Positions 62,375-64,000 of a stretch of 64,000 bases of DNA are shown piece after piece. Each line of letters begins with the position of its first letter. The first letter of the stretch is position 1. A program made the translations under genes and the position numbers. The notes beneath the pieces were generated by a model. It ran no database searches. It had not been told where the DNA came from and saw only the letters and a list, made by a program, of their open reading frames with translations. Origin of the DNA: Chitinophaga sp. LS1 (lineage in GTDB: Bacteria > Bacteroidota > Bacteroidia > Chitinophagales > Chitinophagaceae); the NCBI RefSeq assembly GCF_034274695.1, contig NZ_CP128362.1:2046001-2110000 (forward strand), given 5' to 3'.

Positions 62375-62474
62375 TGTTAGACAGTTTGATTGTTTATTAT
62401 TAATTGGTGCAAATTACGTAAAAAAGGAAGATACCACAAACTGAGGGATTCGTGGCCATTTTACTGACCTGTGG

Positions 62475-62537
62475 TCGAAGAAGCGTCGAAGAAGCATCGA
62501 AGAAGCATCGAAGAAGCATCGAAGAAGCATCGAAGAC
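62475..62537. repeat. 11-bp tandem repeat array, five full copies plus part
   Basis: Unit TCGAAGAAGCA repeats from 62475; the first copy ends in G instead of A, the next four are identical (62486-62529), and a degenerate partial copy follows. The period of 11 is not a multiple of three. Confidence 0.92.
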
Positions 62538-62559
62538 GAGGTGGACCTATATAAAATAA

Positions 62560-62592
62560 AAAAAGCAAGAAACAGTAATGTTCCTTGCTTGA
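62560..62592 (-). terminator. Hairpin after the HU gene
   Basis: AAGCAAG pairs with CTTGCTT around an AT-rich loop; on the minus strand it is followed by TTTTTTTATTTTA. Confidence 0.7.
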
Positions 62593-62610
62593 ATAAGGTA
62601 AGCTAACAGA

Positions 62611-62880
62611 TTAAAGCTTGTCGGACAGAGCCTTACCAGCTTTGAATTTAGCAACTTTCTTAGCTTTGATCTTGATGATCTGGCCAGTCTGTGGGTTTCT
62701 ACCGTTACGAGCAGCACGTTTAGAAACAGAGAAAGTACCGAAACCTACTAAGGTTACTTTACCACCTTTTTTCAGGGTATCAGCAACAGCCTTAGTGAAA
62801 GAATCCAGTGCTTCGTTAGCTTGGGTTTTAGTGATACCGGCATCTTTTGCCAGTTTGTCGATTAATTCGGCTTTGTTCAT
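62611..62880 (-). CDS. HU-family DNA-binding protein
   Basis: An 89-residue HU protein: MNKAELIDKLAKDAGITKTQ, then VTLVGFGTFSVSKRAARNGRNPQTG, the beta-arm with the DNA-intercalating Pro (RNPQTG), and the C-terminal KAGKALSDKL. HU bends and compacts DNA as a dimer. Length and motifs are standard. The promoter upstream is the best-formed in the window, in keeping with high expression. Confidence 0.97.
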   Translation of the reverse strand: MNKAELIDKLAKDAGITKTQANEALDSFTKAVADTLKKGGKVTLVGFGTFSVSKRAARNGRNPQTGQIIKIKAKKVAKFKAGKALSDKL

Positions 62881-63187
62881 AGCTAGTAAGATTTAACTAG
62901 TGAATTAAAATGTTTGATGTGAGCAAATATAGCGCGTTTTATCAGATTACCAAATTTTTTGCATCTTTTTTAAGCAAAATTTTATCGGCTGAAAAGGGCT
63001 ACAGGTAACGGTTACAGCTGATTCGCTCATGATATGGATGTATGAGCAAAACAGGAGTTAACGTCTGAAACCCGCTGCTAGTGGCAATTTGCTACTGGTT
63101 TTATAATTAACGTAAGAGTGTTCCAAGTATTGTACCAAACTCACAATCCCTGATAAACAGTGGATTTCCTGTGGATAAGTTTAAATG
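62881..63187. other. Intergenic region upstream of HU
   Basis: A 307-bp region carrying the HU promoter at its left. The rest, about 62960-63187, holds no gene that I can see. It must hold the end signal of the minus-strand DUF4286 gene, but no clear hairpin was found. Confidence 0.5.
62924..62954 (-). promoter_or_regulatory. Bacteroidota-type promoter of the HU gene
   Basis: On the minus strand TTTG (62951-62954), 19 bp, then TATATTTG (62924-62931): a full match to the consensus, 43 bp before the ATG. Confidence 0.8.
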
Positions 63188-63490
63188 TTAAACTACCTGC
63201 ATCACTGTTCTAAAGGCTACAAACTGGCTTCCAAACAGGTCATAAGCCCTTTTTTGGAGCACTGGCGCATACTCGTCTATGTAAGTTTGGTAGTTCTCGA
63301 GTGTATCTGCAAAGAATTGTACAGAGTAGGTGAGACCATCTTCCTCATCCTGTTCCAGCAGCCTGCACATGCGGTAATCATGGAATAAACCGGTATTCAT
63401 GATAGCAGGGATCTGGTCTTCTTTCATCCATTGCATCCATCTGTCGTTGATAGGATGCGATACCATTGTGGTAACGTTAAATATGATCAT
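63188..63490 (-). CDS. DUF4286 family protein
   Basis: A 100-residue cytoplasmic protein beginning MIIFNVTTMVSHPINDRWMQWMKEDQIPAIMNTG is given in part as IIFNVTTMVSH and WMQWMKEDQIPAIM. It has the DUF4286 pattern: a ferredoxin-like fold with YSVQFFADTLENYQTYIDEYAP. The family is small, mostly in Bacteroidota, and its role is not known. It lies 15 bp after xth on the same strand, so it is probably co-transcribed with it. Confidence 0.85.
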   Translation of the reverse strand: MIIFNVTTMVSHPINDRWMQWMKEDQIPAIMNTGLFHDYRMCRLLEQDEEDGLTYSVQFFADTLENYQTYIDEYAPVLQKRAYDLFGSQFVAFRTVMQVV

Positions 63491-63505
63491 AGTTGGAAAT
63501 CCTTG

Positions 63506-64000
63506 TTAGTGGCTTAATTGCAGGTATATAGGGCAGTGATCAGAGTGCTTTACATCGGCATAAATCTTTGCCTCTTTCAGCTTTTCCTGCAGTGGAGTAG
63601 TGACACTGATATAATCGATACGCCATCCCTTATTATTATTGCGTGCATTGGCGCGGAAACTCCACCAGCTATATTGGTGCGGATCATTACAGAAATGACG
63701 GAAAGTATCTACGAAGCCGTTTTCATATAACTTGTCCAGCCATGCACGTTCTTCAGGCAGAAAGCCACTGCTGTTTTTGTTGCCTACGGGATCATGAATA
63801 TCGATTGGTTTGTGCACGATATTGTAGTCGCCACACACAATTATATTAGGTCTTGTGGCTTTGAGTGTATGGAGGTAGCCAAAGAACTCATCCAGCCATT
63901 GGTATTTATAGGTTTGTCTTTCGTCTCCACTGGTGCCTGAAGGGATATATGTGTTAATGAGTGTAATATCCCCAAAATCGAGGCGTATTACCCTGCCTTC
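63506..64000 (-). CDS. xth: Exodeoxyribonuclease III, 3' part
   Basis: The gene runs off the right edge; 164 codons before the stop are visible. In-frame sequence includes LINTYIPSGTSGDERQTYK, PNIIVCGDYNIVHKPIDIHDP (the GDYN/NxAH block, with His instead of the Ala-His pair), WWSFRANARNNNKGWRIDYI and the terminal KHSDHCPIYL with the catalytic Asp-His. These are the active-site blocks of ExoIII AP endonucleases. An internal GTG at 63838 is not the start, since homology continues upstream. It is followed by the DUF4286 gene. Confidence 0.93.
   Translation of the reverse strand, partial: EGRVIRLDFGDITLINTYIPSGTSGDERQTYKYQWLDEFFGYLHTLKATRPNIIVCGDYNIVHKPIDIHDPVGNKNSSGFLPEERAWLDKLYENGFVDTFRHFCNDPHQYSWWSFRANARNNNKGWRIDYISVTTPLQEKLKEAKIYADVKHSDHCPIYLQLSH

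Larger units (their letters stand above)
62375..62610. other. Gap with tandem repeats between bTHX and HU
   Basis: Holds the 11-bp repeat array at 62475-62537 and the HU terminator at 62560-62592. No gene is seen. Confidence 0.6.

Noticed and set aside
1..64000. CRISPR array, prophage, transposase, tRNA or rRNA genes
   Set aside because: I looked for spaced direct repeats, terminal inverted repeats with transposase frames, cloverleaf-type sequences and conserved rRNA segments and found none that I could support by eye.

Overview
The window looks like a chromosomal stretch of a Bacteroidota bacterium, most probably Chitinophagaceae and Chitinophaga-like. The reasons are family content typical of that group (S46 dipeptidyl-peptidase, a glycosidase GH3/beta-lactamase fusion, a GH3-type adenylating enzyme beside lptB, the small ribosomal protein bTHX, DUF4369/thioredoxin and PorT-like barrel proteins), the general lack of Shine-Dalgarno sequences, and start regions preceded by the Bacteroidota -7 element TAnnTTTG. 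Two promoters match TTTG-N19-TAnnTTTG exactly (HU and an alpha/beta hydrolase). Genus assignment is inference. I see no prophage, insertion sequence, CRISPR array, rRNA or tRNA gene. The window is mostly core genome, dense on both strands, with hairpin terminators at most gene ends.

Layout. 1-8.5 kb: a Dabb protein, a minus-strand operon (FAD reductase, DUF2891, DUF3857/transglutaminase membrane protein), ybaB, then lipoproteins and a DUF2306 membrane protein. 8.5-16 kb: a collagen-like lipoprotein, obg and adk, the glycosidase/beta-lactamase fusion, a small secreted protein and ctaA. 16-26 kb: a membrane patatin, an alpha/beta hydrolase, typA, a truncated AlkB remnant, a META-domain lipoprotein, a VOC protein, an AraC regulator and the S46 peptidase. 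26-30.5 kb: rnhB, rpoN, a divergent PAP2-like membrane protein and recA. 30.5-38.5 kb (minus): rlmD, a canonical rhomboid, a second rhomboid lacking the catalytic His, two paralogous membrane EEP-family proteins, cysS and an M28 peptidase. 38.5-42.5 kb: a thioredoxin-domain secreted protein and three tandem outer-membrane barrel paralogues. 42.7-47.9 kb: metF, the operon-like trio lptB / GH3-type adenylase / fabG, and an SMP-30 protein. 48-55 kb: an NA37 nucleoid protein, a PSP1/RicT-like protein with a Gln-rich tail, holB, a glutathione peroxidase, comF and radA. 55.5-64 kb: a YugP-like protease, rplM-rpsI, rpsB-tsf, pyrH, a DUF3298 lipoprotein, pdxH, bTHX (42 aa), HU, a DUF4286 protein and the 3' part of xth.

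How the genes connect. The ribosomal block (L13, S9, S2, EF-Ts, bTHX) and ribosome-linked factors (Obg, TypA, RlmD, CysS) serve translation. RecA, RadA, HolB, RNase HII, ExoIII, HU, YbaB and NA37 serve DNA metabolism and nucleoid structure. A large share of the remainder is envelope biology: LptB, barrel proteins, lipoproteins, rhomboids, patatin and peptidases.

I found no convincing new multi-gene defence or mobile system. The most interesting signals are the active/inactive rhomboid pair, the Gly/Arg/Asn-rich extension of S2, the Gln-rich tail of the PSP1 protein, the lptB-GH3-fabG cluster, a PAP2-like protein with altered motifs after rpoN, two intergenic arrays of 11-bp tandem repeats, two near-spacerless long palindromes, and the AlkB remnant.
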